The notes: generated from the sequence alone by a model not told the origin. Shown: positions 42,401 to 53,548, counted from the stretch's first letter. The stretch: 64,000 nucleotides of DNA from Temnothorax longispinosus (GCF_030848805.1 NC_092363.1:2294001-2358000), one strand, 5' to 3'. A program made the numbers and translations.

Positions 42401-43413
42401 CTAAAGAGATTCGGTTAGTTGAAATGTTGCGCGCACCTTTGATCTCCAAAAAAATACTCTTTTTCGTGTTTGCTCATCGCGCGACGGATATATTTACTCA
42501 AGCTATCCAGCGCAATAAACTTTCCCGACCGTAACGATACCTGGTAATTTGCCCGTGCGCGATATAGCGACGATCATTTTTCTCGAACGAAAATAATACG
42601 CGCGAAAATGCATGGTGGACTACTGTGGACATTGTGGACGCATGGCCGCGAGCGTTTCGTCGCGTTTCGCCGCGCGACGAGACGCTCGCCGGGAGAGAGG
42701 CAGAATAATTAGATGCATGATTAAAATCCGTAATGCGAGAAACGGTACGGTCGCATAATACGCATTGTAAAAATTATAAAAATTATATAAAAGTATCGCG
42801 AACCTCGCCGAGAAGCGGCGGAAGCGACGACGTGACGGCGAGGCGAGTGAAATCGTGAAATACTCCCGGGCGTGTCTACTTTGTTCCGGGTTTATTCGCG
42901 TTACGTAATCACGACATATCACGCGCGGTATTTGTAAGGCTTCGTTCGCGGCGCGATGTGTCGGATGCGTGGACCCCGGGATTGCGTTTGTCCAGAGAGA
43001 AATGGACGCTGCGCGCCCGTTATAGCGCGCTATACCGTGACGATGCATCGCGATGCGCCAGGCGGCGAGTCCGTAATGCAACGTAAAATATGACGGATAC
43101 ACCCAGGCCCGTGTCCTAATTACGAGCGTATCGTCTGCTGTCCTAGTTAAGAGTACATATATCCGGCAAATGGGAAATTAGTGAGCAATACTTATTAATC
43201 ACGTATAATCAAAACGATAGCCTCCGTCCGGTAATTAATTGCCCCCTGTCTGAAATATATTCAGTCTAATCCCTCGATAAACCCCATTCGTTGCAGATAC
43301 TATTTTCGAAATTGTTACGTCATATATTTATCGCGGATATCAGAATCGTATACAATCTACAGTTTTTTAATTTTACTCAACGTAGAGAAAGATATACATT
43401 ATGTAAGGAATCT
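36441..43413. other. non-coding sequence alternating CpG-rich and AT-rich
   Basis: CpG-rich blocks (to about 36900, 39600-40330, 41030-41760 and 42540-43130) alternate with AT-rich tracts. A direct repeat of a 16-bp AT-rich unit sits at 37251-37282, and a GACGC run near 41948-41962. A strong minus-strand donor-like site (CTAG before GTAAGC) occurs near 40529, but the exon it would close is only 27 nt from the nearest acceptor, so it was not called. No gene is supported. Confidence 0.45.
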
Positions 43414-43417
43414 TTAA

Positions 43418-44000
43418 CCCATTAAGCCTTTATGTGCTTTTCTGTTTTAAATCCTTGTAACTTGGATTCTGATCAAAATTTTTAGAAGTTTAGAATTATT
43501 TAAGGGTAAAAAGAGTTGCTCGTTCCAAAAATCTAATCGGCGTTGAGATGAAATCTGAAAAGAAAAATATAAAGATTTTGAACGTGAAGGTAAAAAGAAT
43601 AAATAATCCCTGCTTTTTTTACTGACAAATATTCAACTAATAAATGATTTCATCTTTTTGAGTAGAATTTTCGTTATAAATTACTCATACAATAATTATA
43701 AGTATCGATTTATTCTTCTTAAAAAGACGAAATTATTTATTAGTTAAATATTGGGTTGGCCAATAAGTCCATGCGGTTATTTATAAGTAACATTTATAAA
43801 TAAAAAACCGCACGGACTTATTGGCCAACCTATTATTTGTCAATAAAAAAGCAGAGGCTATTTATTTTCTTTTTTTACTTCTATTTTCAACCTTTGCATC
43901 TTTCTTTTTAGATATCTCATCCCATCGCTCTGACCAGATTTTCGAAAAGAGCAATTCTTTCTCTCAAGAGAAAAACACAGGTCTGTTAGGATTTAATGGG
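43418..44000. mobile_element. piggyBac-type non-autonomous element (long palindrome) with nested insertion
   Basis: The element is bounded by TTAA on both sides (43414-43417 and 44001-44004). It starts CCCATTAA and ends with the exact complement TTAATGGG. A TTAA target duplication plus CCC/GGG tips is characteristic of piggyBac transposons. The two halves are diverged inverted copies: the left arm (43418 to about 43663) pairs with about 43716-43750 plus 43836-44000 around a ~50-bp AT-rich centre. There is no transposase frame. The right arm is interrupted by the mariner-like insertion at 43751-43833. Divergence between the arms suggests an older element. Confidence 0.85.
43751..43833. mobile_element. 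mariner-like MITE nested in the piggyBac-type element
   Basis: The inverted arms begin with GGTTGGCCAATAAGTCC and run for about 35 bp, with the tips facing outward. This resembles the terminal repeats of mariner transposons (GGTTGGC...ATAAGT). TA flanks both sides (43749-43750 and 43834-43835). Removing the insert and one TA restores a right arm of the host element that lines up with its left arm around GACAAATATT without a gap. This confirms the boundaries and the TA duplication. It has no coding capacity. Confidence 0.9.
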
Positions 44001-44004
44001 TTAA

Positions 44005-44516
44005 TTAGATAAAATTAGTTAACGTACATATTTACGAAGAAAGCACGTCAGATTAAAAAGCATTCGCTGCCAATCACACATGTTCCAATGGTAATTGAAA
44101 CAAATTTCAATCGTTAATTCACCGTTTGCAATACGTACGTGTCTGCGTAAACGTGGAAAAAAAATAGAAACGTGAGTCGAATTAATTTGTTGCTTCATCC
44201 ATTAACATTCAAACATTCAAACATTACGTAATTTAAGTATAGTTCTAAAACGAATAGAAAATCCGAGATTGAAAAATAGAAATTTAAAAATATTTTGGAA
44301 ACTTGAAATTTTTCTAACTAAATATAATTTTTCAAATAAATATATAGAACCTTTTATAACTGAAACATAAAAACGAAGCAAATACAGTAATGCCTTTCGC
44401 ACCAACGACATCGAGAACAATGTAAAATGCATATATATGGCAATCTGCCAATGTGCGATCATTATAACGCAACGCTGCAACTTGTCGCAACGACGAAAAT
44501 CCGAAAAAGTACTCAC
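44005..44516. other. AT-rich sequence, no supported feature
   Basis: AT-rich tract between the piggyBac-type element and the candidate minus-strand first exon. If that exon is real, this is the start of its first intron. A short ACATTCAA direct repeat occurs at about 44206-44225. Confidence 0.5.
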
Positions 44517-44644
44517 CGATCGGATCCGTCGCCTTCCTCCTGCCGGCAGCCGGCAGCTCGATCCCTCCGAATATCCGCTCGCTCCGGCTCGCTCCAGCTC
44601 GCTCGACCAGCAGGCAAGACGTAATTATTACCGTCAACCGCCAT
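44517..44644 (-). CDS. candidate first coding exon, minus strand (partial gene, product unknown)
   Basis: The start ATG (44644 to 44642) sits in the context ACAAAATGG, with A at -3 and G at +4. The frame gives 42 codons plus two bases and ends at a consensus donor (GATCG before GTGAGT). The frame closes immediately after the donor, as expected for a real exon end. The peptide begins MAVDGNNYVLP and becomes rich in Arg, Glu and Ala, partly from a GAGC-type imperfect repeat; no domain, signal peptide or membrane segment is visible. It was not recognised. The frame is also open upstream, and a short upstream frame in another register overlaps the start. A divergent plus-strand start lies about 0.85 kb away across CpG-rich DNA. 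Alternative: a 5' untranslated first exon with the same donor. Confidence 0.42.
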
Positions 44645-45489
44645 TTTGTCGGCACTCCCGGGACACGATTGACATGAATTTCGCGAACGACGACGGATTT
44701 TCCACCGGGCGCGGCGAATCCTCGATATCGCGATAATCTAACCTGTACGTCAGGTCGCGCCTACCGGCCTCGAAATGCCGGAGCTACACACAGTGTTCCG
44801 CTTCATTCGCCTCTCGTAATCTGTCCACGAAAAGTCATCGCACGAGCAACATCGCCCGCGGCGTTCACTCGTTCAGTTTAAGCACTGTAGCACTGCTGTC
44901 GCACTACCGACGCGATCCGATACACTCATCACCCGGACGCACTTCAGACGAGTGAAAACGAAAACGCGTAAACGCGAAGCACGACACGCACGACACTCAC
45001 TCACCGCTCACCGCTCGACTCCGCCGACTCCGAATCTGAATCGCGATCGCGAGACTCCAATACTCAACTCTGATCTTGAGAAACGTGTGCACCAAACGCA
45101 GGGCAGTTCGCTGATATCAGATTGAAAACACGGCTCACGGCGTGTCCCCCCCCCCTCTACGCGTGGTGTAGCGGGTCCTCGCGGCGAGTGGCGATCTGGC
45201 GATAACGTCATGACGTCGCGAGTCGCGAGACTAGTTCGAAATGACTACGCGAGTCGGGGAGAAACAGCCTGCCACACTGAGCGGCGAAGTCGCGAGTGTT
45301 TCGATAACCGACGCATTCTCGTAAACAGCCGATCATCCGTCTTATTTTAATACGTTATTACCGACGCTCGCTATTGACGACGGTTCGACTCGGCCCGGCC
45401 GCGAGCGCGCTCGTGCGAGTCGTACGTGTGTTTTGACTCCGGCGGTTAGAAACTAGAAAACTTCGCGCGGGCGGCGCGGGGGAGGCAAC
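44645..45489. promoter_or_regulatory. putative divergent promoter region, CpG-rich
   Basis: About 845 bp separate two outward-facing candidate first exons, with high CpG density over the whole interval. A TCAGTT initiator-like match lies at about 44873-44878 and a perfect 12-bp palindrome of bZIP/CRE-like type at 45205-45216. Repeats of CACTCA/CCGCTCA occur at about 44994-45018; on the minus strand these include two GTGAG donor-like sites, which could belong to an alternative minus-strand first exon. No TATA box was seen at a sensible distance from either start. Transcription start sites cannot be fixed from sequence alone. Confidence 0.4.
45205..45216. promoter_or_regulatory. 12-bp palindrome ACGTCATGACGT (bZIP/CRE-like)
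   Basis: A perfect palindrome containing two TGACGT half-sites back to back, inside the putative divergent promoter. TGACGT is the core of CREB/ATF-type sites; factor binding is inferred from the motif only. Confidence 0.4.
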
Positions 45490-45646
45490 ATGTCGGACGA
45501 CCGTGCCGCTTACTCCGCGTACTCAGCGCGTCTTTTCGCGCCGAGATCGAGTCGCGTGGACGCCGTGGACAAACGAGTGTCGAAAGTGCCGAATGAGATG
45601 GATCCAGCAGCGGAGGAGTACGAGATGAGCTTGCTGCATGATTCAG
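45490..45646 (+). CDS. candidate first coding exon, plus strand (partial gene, product unknown)
   Basis: The ATG at 45490 (context GCAACATGT, A at -3) opens 52 codons plus one base and ends at a consensus donor, ATTCAG before GTACGT. An in-frame stop at 45454-45456 lies just upstream, so this ATG is the first possible start in the exon. The peptide begins MSDDRAAYSAYSARLF, has a basic middle (KRVSKV) and ends with an acidic EEYEMSLLHDS segment. There is no signal peptide or membrane segment, so it looks like a cytoplasmic or nuclear N terminus. I could not assign it to a family. Codon use is mixed and not dominated by a repeat, unlike most open frames here. The next exon must begin in phase 1; candidates are at 47431 and 52285, or beyond the window. 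A long CT repeat starts 24 nt into the intron. Confidence 0.62.
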
Positions 45647-45669
45647 GTACGTAATAGCGCGATCAACTG

Positions 45670-45670
<1 letters not shown>

Positions 45671-45732
<62 letters not shown>
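45671..45732. repeat. (CT)n microsatellite
   Basis: About 31 perfect CT units lie just inside the intron that follows the candidate exon at 45490-45646. On the other strand this is GAGA, the core bound by GAGA-factor-type proteins in insects; in the transcript it would be a CU repeat. Either role is inference. Confidence 0.97.
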
Positions 45733-45736
<4 letters not shown>

Positions 45737-47430
45737 GGCGCGTCTCGTCGTCGCTCGCGTCGCGGTGCGAACTCGTCGCAGAGTAGCCCGAATTATTCAA
45801 CGAATTACGGCCTCGCGATGCGAGAGCATCGAGCCACCGCCACCGAGGCGACGAGGATCGATGCTGTGTCGATGTCGATGTCTTAAATCACGCCTGTGAT
45901 ACACGTCGGGAGACGCCCGCGCCGGCCGCGTCGCGCGAAATGACCGGTGACGTGTGCATTAATAAACGCGTAATCATCCACGCTCTTTCAATCGTTCTGT
46001 ATATGTGTGCAGGTGAATGTCTGGACGGATACGTTTATTGCATTTACGTGACGAAAGTCTGACACGTGTGCTGATTCTGTTCTGTTCTGTTGCCGATTGC
46101 AAGTTACAAATTCAGGTACGAGACACATGATCCACTTTTTAATATTTTACCTTTTTTCTTTCTTTCTGCGATATGTTACACGACGTATTTTACATATTTT
46201 ATACTTTACGATTCGGCTACAAATTGTAGCCTACGATATGACTTCTCAATTTCACAATTAATTAGATTACACGAGTGATAAATTGGATATAATGATTAAT
46301 ATAGTATGCACACAGTTTCCGTATATAGCCTATTAAATTATTCACTCTGTAATCGAGTCGATCGCGCGGTACGTATCTCCGATGATCGGACATTCCGCCG
46401 AATTATCCATGGATAATAGCAATGCAAATTACGGAGGGAAAAAAAGCGACGCTACGTTTTATTCAGATCGAGTTCTTTCTCAGGGCGTTCCGCGCGCCAT
46501 GCGTACGTCCTCGTCTCTCGTTTTCGTTCCGAAGCAGAAGCCCGTAAAAACGGATGTGACGCGAGAGAGCACGGGGACAGAGGTTCACCGTTCACCATGG
46601 AAACGGGGGCGCGGGGCGCGAGCAAGAAGGGTGACCATAGAGGAAACGGCCCCGACCGACGTAGGGGCGGACCGCGCGCGACCGTAATAGGGCGCGCAAA
46701 GAAGGGGGGTTATTCGACAATTTTTTACAATTCGCTCCGCCGCGACATATGCCCCTTAATTCTCGAGGATTAAGGAGGTATAAAGTTTATAAGGATTTAC
46801 GACCGCCGTGTACGTACGTCGAAGTTCGTATTCATATACACGTACCGCGCGGGGGAGGGTGTTACACGTGGCGCGGGGTCGCAATAAAAGCGAGACGAGA
46901 TGAACCTGAGTGAAGCTCTTTCATTGTGCCCGGGCCCCACATTTCATTCCGTCGCCGCGTATGCGCGACGGAAAAAGCAACGAAACACCGCCGGCGACGA
47001 CGTTAGATTGGGTTACCCACCCGCGAGTGATATTAAAACAATGGATATTTATTTATGTGGTAAAACGATGGAGAGATGATGCGACGGGGCGATTGCGAGC
47101 AGATGCGGCGCGACACGACGCGCGAACGTTTACAGCGAGCTGCGAGTTTTGCGCTTTTCCAATCGCAACGGGCAACGCACAACGCTCCGTGGCGTTGCGA
47201 ATATTCTCATAAATTCTACGCGATACGCGAGCTTTGTTACTCGATATTTCGCTGCAAACCGCGGATTTATCAAACGCTTGATTTGTTTGACGCTATTCTC
47301 CGCGGTTTTAATTACCGTTTAACGTCACCTTTCTTTTTTGTTCTCAAATGCAAACGTCGATAGTCGTTACGCACGCATTATTTGTCTTAAGATTGTAGCG
47401 CGCGCGGTTACACGCTTTGTTTGCATGCAG
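45733..47430. other. CpG-rich sequence downstream of the plus-strand first exon
   Basis: Probably first-intron sequence of the plus-strand gene. An acceptor-like site (TATGTGTGCAG) at about 46011 would keep the reading frame for only 16 codons before TGA. Another strong acceptor-like site (GTTCTTTCTCAG) at about 46482 opens a CpG-rich frame of about 95 codons in the right phase, but with no recognisable protein. I did not call either as an exon. Confidence 0.4.
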
Positions 47431-47516
47431 GACTTGCATGCTGTGCTTGCCCTGCATGTTATTACACGTGGTCGGAAAACAGAGCTCACTGTAACCGGGT
47501 GTTGTATACGAGACAC
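47431..47516 (+). CDS. candidate internal exon, plus strand
   Basis: A good acceptor (GCTTTGTTTGCATGCAG, then G) starts an 86-nt segment closed by a GTGAGT donor (GAGACAC before it). Two frames are open. The one that continues phase 1 from the exon at 45490-45646 encodes a Cys-rich stretch (LACCACPACYYTW), which I do not recognise; it ends in phase 0. The segment also contains repeated TGCATG/CTTGC words, which may make the splice-like pattern accidental. Confidence 0.16.
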
Positions 47517-50500
47517 GTGAGTGTGGATGCACTCTGATTCAAAATTTGCCTACCGATTCCATAGGCTGCTTCAAATTCTCTATGCTTTTTTTTTTACACA
47601 GTCTCGATTGCTTTCTGATGAAAATATGGTTCTATTTAGACAAAAGTACAGTTTGAGGGCTAATTCTCAAAATATTTCGATTAATCTCAATTTGTCAAAG
47701 AGAAGGAAATGTATGGTGGTACACAATCGGGGGTTTTCCCATATTTTTTTCTTTTCTAAATTTCTTCGCGATAAATGTCGGATTATTGACTGTTAAATTG
47801 ACTGCAGCACACGTAGGTATACGCTTACATGATGACGTTGATCGAAGGAACCGGGCCGCGTAACCTTTAGCTAACATTTGGATTAGGGAAAAACTTTGGT
47901 GCACGCTAAGGATATATAAAGGGGGAGCGCCATCGTCGAAGTGCACACCATCGCGAACTCCTTTATTTGACTTGGAATTAGCCGGTTCGATGCGGTTTAA
48001 AAATGGACGGTACGGAGTGCCGGCCGCTTCCAGGTTCGTGCTTTGTTTAGAAATCGCACACTTGTTTCGCCTCCCCGTTGCTGCGCGCGCTAACTTATTC
48101 CCCGCGTTACCGTAATTGGATCAGCGAGAATTACAGGGAAGCTCGCTTTTAGACCTCCCGAAGGCGGCAAAGCATAGCGTAGAATACACCCCGATGCGCA
48201 TTTGGACTCCGGTGAATGGCCGTCGTATTTACCTAATTCGAAATAACACTGATTTAATTTTTTAACATTCGCGGAGAAACTGCCGATAATTTATACAATT
48301 TTACACACGGATAATAAAATTTAAAACATAATCCAGGAGAGCAAGTACATGATGATACATATATTTACGTTACAGTGCGCTGTGTTAAGACTTTCTTGTA
48401 ATAGTAGTATTTGATTAAATCTAAAATATTCAAACACATGTAGGTATAACCTCAATTAAATACAATTTTTACTCAAACATTTTTATCTAATTATTGTAGG
48501 TTTTTATAAATTTTTAAAAATCTTTATTTCATTTTTAATCACGAAAATGTGATGATTAATAAAAATTTTGTGTTTTACAGTATTTGCAATAAAAAATATT
48601 AGAAAACGCGTTTTCATTAATTCATAAATGCTGAATTGCAATAATTATTAAAATTGTTCCACATTTTCTAATATTAGCTACGTGAATAACACTTTTTTAT
48701 TTTATTTTCAACTTTACATATGCAAATATCAATAACTTTATTGCCGCCGAAAATAAATTTATTCAAATTGAAACTTTGTTCAAATCGAATATTTTATAAT
48801 TTTAACAACTACCGATTTTCAGATCACACATAGAATTGAATAAGATCGCAAAATTTAATTCCGATCAGCAAATTTACCGAGATCAATGCGTGGCGTTTAA
48901 CACAGTGATATTCGACCACCGCAACATATACTGCGCCTCCTCTATAATAATGATTAAATGAATATACACCCTCGCTGAGAGAGGTATGGATATAATGCGT
49001 AAAAATCTCACGATGGGTAAAATATTTCACTAAATATTCGAGGGATGACAACCGCGCGGTAAACTCCGTACCTCTTTCTACGCATGGACAAAAAACGTAC
49101 GTGCGCACGTGCATGCGCGTACATGTGTGTGCGAGTACCGTGCGCGTCCCATACGTAGATAGCACCCAGGCCAGGATATGTACGTTCCCTGTTGATTGAA
49201 TGTGACTGTCGTGATGGAAGAAATTTCGCGAGGTACGTCACACCAATACGAGCGCGAGCGGGATGAATATGAATGAAACGGGTTTCCGGTCTGGCTGAGC
49301 CCGAACCAGTTTTACATTTGCATCCGTATTTGTCGAACGCGAGGGGTGAGTAATAAAGGCAGTCTAATTTTCTCCTCTTTTTCGGTAGCTTTGCACTGTA
49401 CAGTTGTACACACCCCCGCGATGTTTCGCTCGGTGGAAGCACACATCAGCGCGGCACGAAAAAAAAGGACGCCTAGCAACCGCTTTTCGATCGCCGGGCC
49501 GCTTGAGTGCCGCGTACCCCTAAATATGTTACAATAAATTGCGTCGCCGTACGTGCGCGTGTTTTCGCGCGTTTGTACATCATGGAACGCGCCTTTTCCC
49601 GGCACATTACTGAACGCGTGTTGGCACGCGGAATACATTTAAATGCGTTATAAGCGTGCGAAGTTTCATCAAAATTCCTACGCGACGTCTGCGATCAATT
49701 ATTTTCACTGAGGTGATATATATATGTATATATATATATAAGTGCATGTATTGACAGTCCGAAAGCTAACTTTTGAAATAACTTGTCTCTTTAATGAGGT
49801 GATATAAATTGCGTTATAAAATAATAATAGGGAAAAAAGAAAATTTAAATGTGAGGGAGGGGAAATTATTGAAGATATAATAATATATATAATTATATTA
49901 TATATATTGTTATTATATAGATAGATCTAAAAAATGATATAGATACGTGCGATATCTATATTATTAATGAGCACAAATACGATACGTATTGGAATATCGT
50001 TTCCTTCGTTATTAATCACGGATTCATTTGACTACTCCATTTTTCTCTCTTCAATAATGCACTTGAGATGCAGCTGGGCACTTATCCTTACTCGAATGCC
50101 ACGCTTTGCTCGGCACTCAGCAATCGATCCTTTTCCATTTCGATATCCTTTTACATCCACCTCGCACACAATAAGTATGGGTATCTAACTATTCTTTTAA
50201 CGAAGCAACACCGTTTCGAGCGCGCGCCTGCCGATCCCTTGGTGTTAAAATATCGCGTTACGAGAGGCAGATGTTGGCCGGAAAATTCTGCGAGCAGTTT
50301 CCTAGCGTGCGCGCGTATTATCGCTGGAGCGAGCAATCTGTACATGGCAAACGCGGTTTGCGTGTAATCAGGGCACGTTACATCCACGTTACAACAAAAC
50401 AACCGAGCTTAGACCAACGTAAAAATGGCCATTAAAAAATCGTATCGCTGAAAACTCGTTCCCTCCGAAATAACACAGACTCTAAATCCAAACCAAAGCC

Positions 50501-52284
50501 GTTTAAATAAATCCATGTGTTTGAAATTTTTATGGAAACGATTATATTTGATTCAGTCATTTTCCTTACGCTGTTATACGCATGCGTTGTTTTAGTAATA
50601 AAAAGTATAACATTTGCTTTTAGGAACATGCATATATTAAATAATTCATCAAATAAAATTGCCTCATTATTTGAGTAAAGCAGTACTATATGAGATTCAT
50701 AAAATTGATTCATAAAATAGTTATTAAAGGCGACATAATAATATAAAATATAATTGATGCATCGAATGTGTGATCAATGTAATGTTACAAAGCCTATAAG
50801 AGTAATTAATGAATTAGTTGTAATAAGATATTTTGTATTCATGCCGTACGTAATATAAAATTGCGAGATATATAAAATCATTTTCAAATTTATGCAGTAA
50901 TAAATTTCGAATAAATATTGTCAGACACAGTTATTCTCTGTATGGTGCAATATTACGAAAAATGAATTTATATCACGATATTATAACTCTTTTGACTTTA
51001 TAAATTGAATCAGTTCAAAAATTCATACTACCGCACCAAAAATTCTCGACCTCATTTATGAAGCAATTAATTTTCTTTAAATATTATAAATTTCTTCATT
51101 TTTTAGTATCGTGTTCCTTGAATAATTAATTGTTTATATGGCATACAACTATTTCAGATCAGTTAACGTGACTGGAAGAAAACTAATATTTTGTCTACTC
51201 CAATTGGGTTGCGAGAATGACATAAAAATCGAGCTTTGTCTGTTCAGGGCATCAATTTCACGTTCTCGCTATACAGTTTCTTTACAATAATGTCCGGAAG
51301 TTCTCTCTCCGCAATGTGAATCCCGTCGGACATCTAGAGAGATTGATAAAGCTCTGCAACGAACGTACGCCGGGAATAAAGTTAGTAACGAATTGGTAGA
51401 CAATATTTGGGGAGGGCGATGCACGTGCAGACTGATATCCATCTTTTACGACAACATTCAGATTCAATTTGCTTCTCAATATCAACCAACTCGTACTGCT
51501 TGGCTCGATCTGGACTCGATATTTCTATTTGTGTCTCTTTCCTTGTCTCTCTTCTTGCGCTTTATCTCTTTTCTTCTCTGGGCAACTTGGCCGTTCTGGT
51601 TTATAGAATACCAACCTCTGCTACGTTGTTGCAATATATTTCTGTAACTTAGAAATATTACATTGAGACCAGAAGGATATCGATGGGAAGTTTCAAGTAT
51701 ATACGGAGTAGATAATATTTACTTTTTGTACTTACTTTTAGCAAGATGGACAGACGTATTGTCATCAGCGTATAGTATGAAGAGAGATATTTAAAAAATT
51801 AATTTTCTCAAAAGTTAAATTTGATATTTTCTTAAATATAGATATGTCTTTAAGAATTGGTTATCATAATAAATATTCTTTTTTTTATTATGATTTAAAA
51901 TGCACTTCACATATCTGAAATCTATTATCGATAAAATTATACGTTTTATTAATATATCGCTTAGCGATAAACGGTATTAGACACATCGTGAATGCCGAAT
52001 GAGAATTCAGATGTGGATACACGAAATTTAAATCCGCCGTGACATTTAAATCCAATTGTAACGTCAAGGCTATGTTTCTCTAATATTAATGATGATCGAA
52101 GCATAAGAAAACCACTCGACATCGTCGAGTGTGTAATTATGATTGAAACGAAGGAAAGCGGCAAGATAACCGTTGAATGTAAATCTCGATTTAATGAAAA
52201 ACTTTCCGCGCGTACGGATATAAAAAAGGCTTTTTGTTCCATAATCACTTCGTTCTCCCGCCATCGTCGTTGCTCTCCCGACAG
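47517..52284. other. non-coding sequence, AT-rich with a CpG-rich block
   Basis: A strong acceptor-like site (ten T residues then ACACAG) occurs near 47601, without a good donor downstream. The CpG-rich block at about 49030-49680 has overlapping chance frames. TA-rich simple sequence lies at about 49715-49742 and 49875-49925. A perfect 8-bp-stem hairpin (CACTCGAC/GTCGAGTG) is at 52113-52131. No gene is supported. Confidence 0.45.
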
Positions 52285-52373
52285 ACCGTGAATGGCAGGT
52301 ACATATCCGTCTATTCCGTTTTACCCTTCGTTCGCTGAAAGCGGACCGTCGAAAATGGCTCATTAGTATTCAG
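52285..52373 (+). CDS. candidate internal exon, plus strand
   Basis: A strong pyrimidine-rich acceptor (GTTGCTCTCCCGACAG) starts 89 nt closed by a donor ATTCAG before GTGAAA. In the phase required to follow the exon at 45490-45646 (phase 1) it encodes 29 residues without stop, including REWQVHIRLFRF and RRKWLISIQ: basic and aromatic, not recognised. It ends in phase 0. On the opposite strand the same region has an ATGGCGG start followed by about 65 open codons (52260 down to 52070), which also lacks any recognised domain. The call rests on splice signals plus frame. Confidence 0.24.
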
Positions 52374-52782
52374 GTGAAAAACGGACAGCCTGAATCGTAC
52401 ACGTATAGATTATTGACACCTGCCGGCCGATCTTTAGCGCCGAATTTCGATCTGTAGAGCCAGTCGACGCAGGAACAAAATAGACTAAATTCGTGTCGCG
52501 AATTTAGCATACACGTCGATATTCCACCGTATACATTCTATCGCAATTTCGCATGCGTCGCAAACTACCGAGTAGAGAAGAGAAATATAATTTTGATCCA
52601 TAGCCAGAGGTGAATCTGAAACAATCTCTGTCAAATGGATTCGCAGCGCTCTCCGGAAAAATCGCGCGTTAATGAACGTCCGTGTGAGGACTGAGGAAAT
52701 TATGTATAAATTACGGTATAATGTTTATAGAGTTCATCAATTATGTTAATACGAAAATTCAAAAAGACTTGTTTGCAAGAGC
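52374..52782. other. non-coding sequence, no supported feature
   Basis: Moderate-GC sequence. No open frame with content, no repeat. Confidence 0.5.
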
Positions 52783-53016
52783 ATGGACGCGCATGAAATC
52801 CCGCTTAACTCACGCGCGGCACTATCGATCCTCTCACTTATCTTCTTAACTTTACAGTTTACACGGTGCGTCTTCCCCCTGTTGCATTATCCAAAACAGA
52901 TATGCGCGAAGGATCTCCCTTCGTTGGTACTGCGAGGCTACCCCATCGTCTTCGGCAGTAGCGATACGCGGTACTGCAATAGAACGATCAGCCAGCCGAT
53001 CAGCATAACCCTTTAA
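52783..53016 (+). CDS. possible small secreted-type ORF, 77 residues
   Basis: The ATG has a good context (AGCATGG). The predicted peptide has a polar start, a hydrophobic stretch at residues 13-26 (AALSILSLIFLTLQ), then a 50-residue tail with three cysteines (29, 41, 65) and an N-glycosylation motif NRT at 66-68. That resembles a signal peptide followed by a short secreted domain, but no family was recognised and an odd cysteine number argues against a classic disulfide peptide. The DNA for the hydrophobic stretch is also an excellent splice acceptor (CTTATCTTCTTAACTTTACAG, ending at about 52858), in phase with the candidate exon at 52285-52373. So the segment could instead be a terminal exon ending at the TAA, with AATAAA at 53271-53276. 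Confidence 0.2.
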   Translation: MDAHEIPLNSRAALSILSLIFLTLQFTRCVFPLLHYPKQICAKDLPSLVLRGYPIVFGSSDTRYCNRTISQPISITL

Positions 53017-53548
53017 AATTCCACGCTCCCTTTCTAATTTCGATTCCAAAGGGAGACGTTGACATTGACATACCCTCGTCGTATTATACTCCCGTCCTGT
53101 TTTATTTAGGCGGTGCTTCGCGTGCAATGTACTACTACGGTGCCGGAACCCACAATCGAAATTGTGCTCCGTTCGATTCGCAAATGTCGCGCGTGCACCG
53201 AGACCTTATGTTAAATAATTACAATCCATTATCGTACGTAACGGAAATTAAAATTAATTTGATTGCTCTAAATAAATCTATAACACCATTTTATGATGTA
53301 CAGTTACGCTTTGCGGATCAGCGATCACAGTACAACTTTTATAGAAACTAATTACTTCAGTAAACGTTATATGTAAGGAAAATGAGTACCAATGATACAA
53401 CTTAATTCTACATTAAAGTTCTATTTGACATTTGTGCAATTTTAATTCTCTTAATTAAGAGAGTTCTAAAAATACTGTCGAAATATTTTAGTGGCAATAG
53501 ATTAATCTATTATCAAGTGCGATAAGAAAAGAACATTAGTATAATATA
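53017..53548. other. AT-rich non-coding sequence
   Basis: No open frame with content. AATAAA at 53271-53276 and a 14-bp palindrome CTCTTAATTAAGAG near 53449-53462 are the only notable words. Confidence 0.5.

Noticed and set aside
46012..46114. Possible second exon of the plus-strand gene after TGTGTGCAG
   Set aside because: In the required phase it hits TGA after 16 codons; the other phases have no support.
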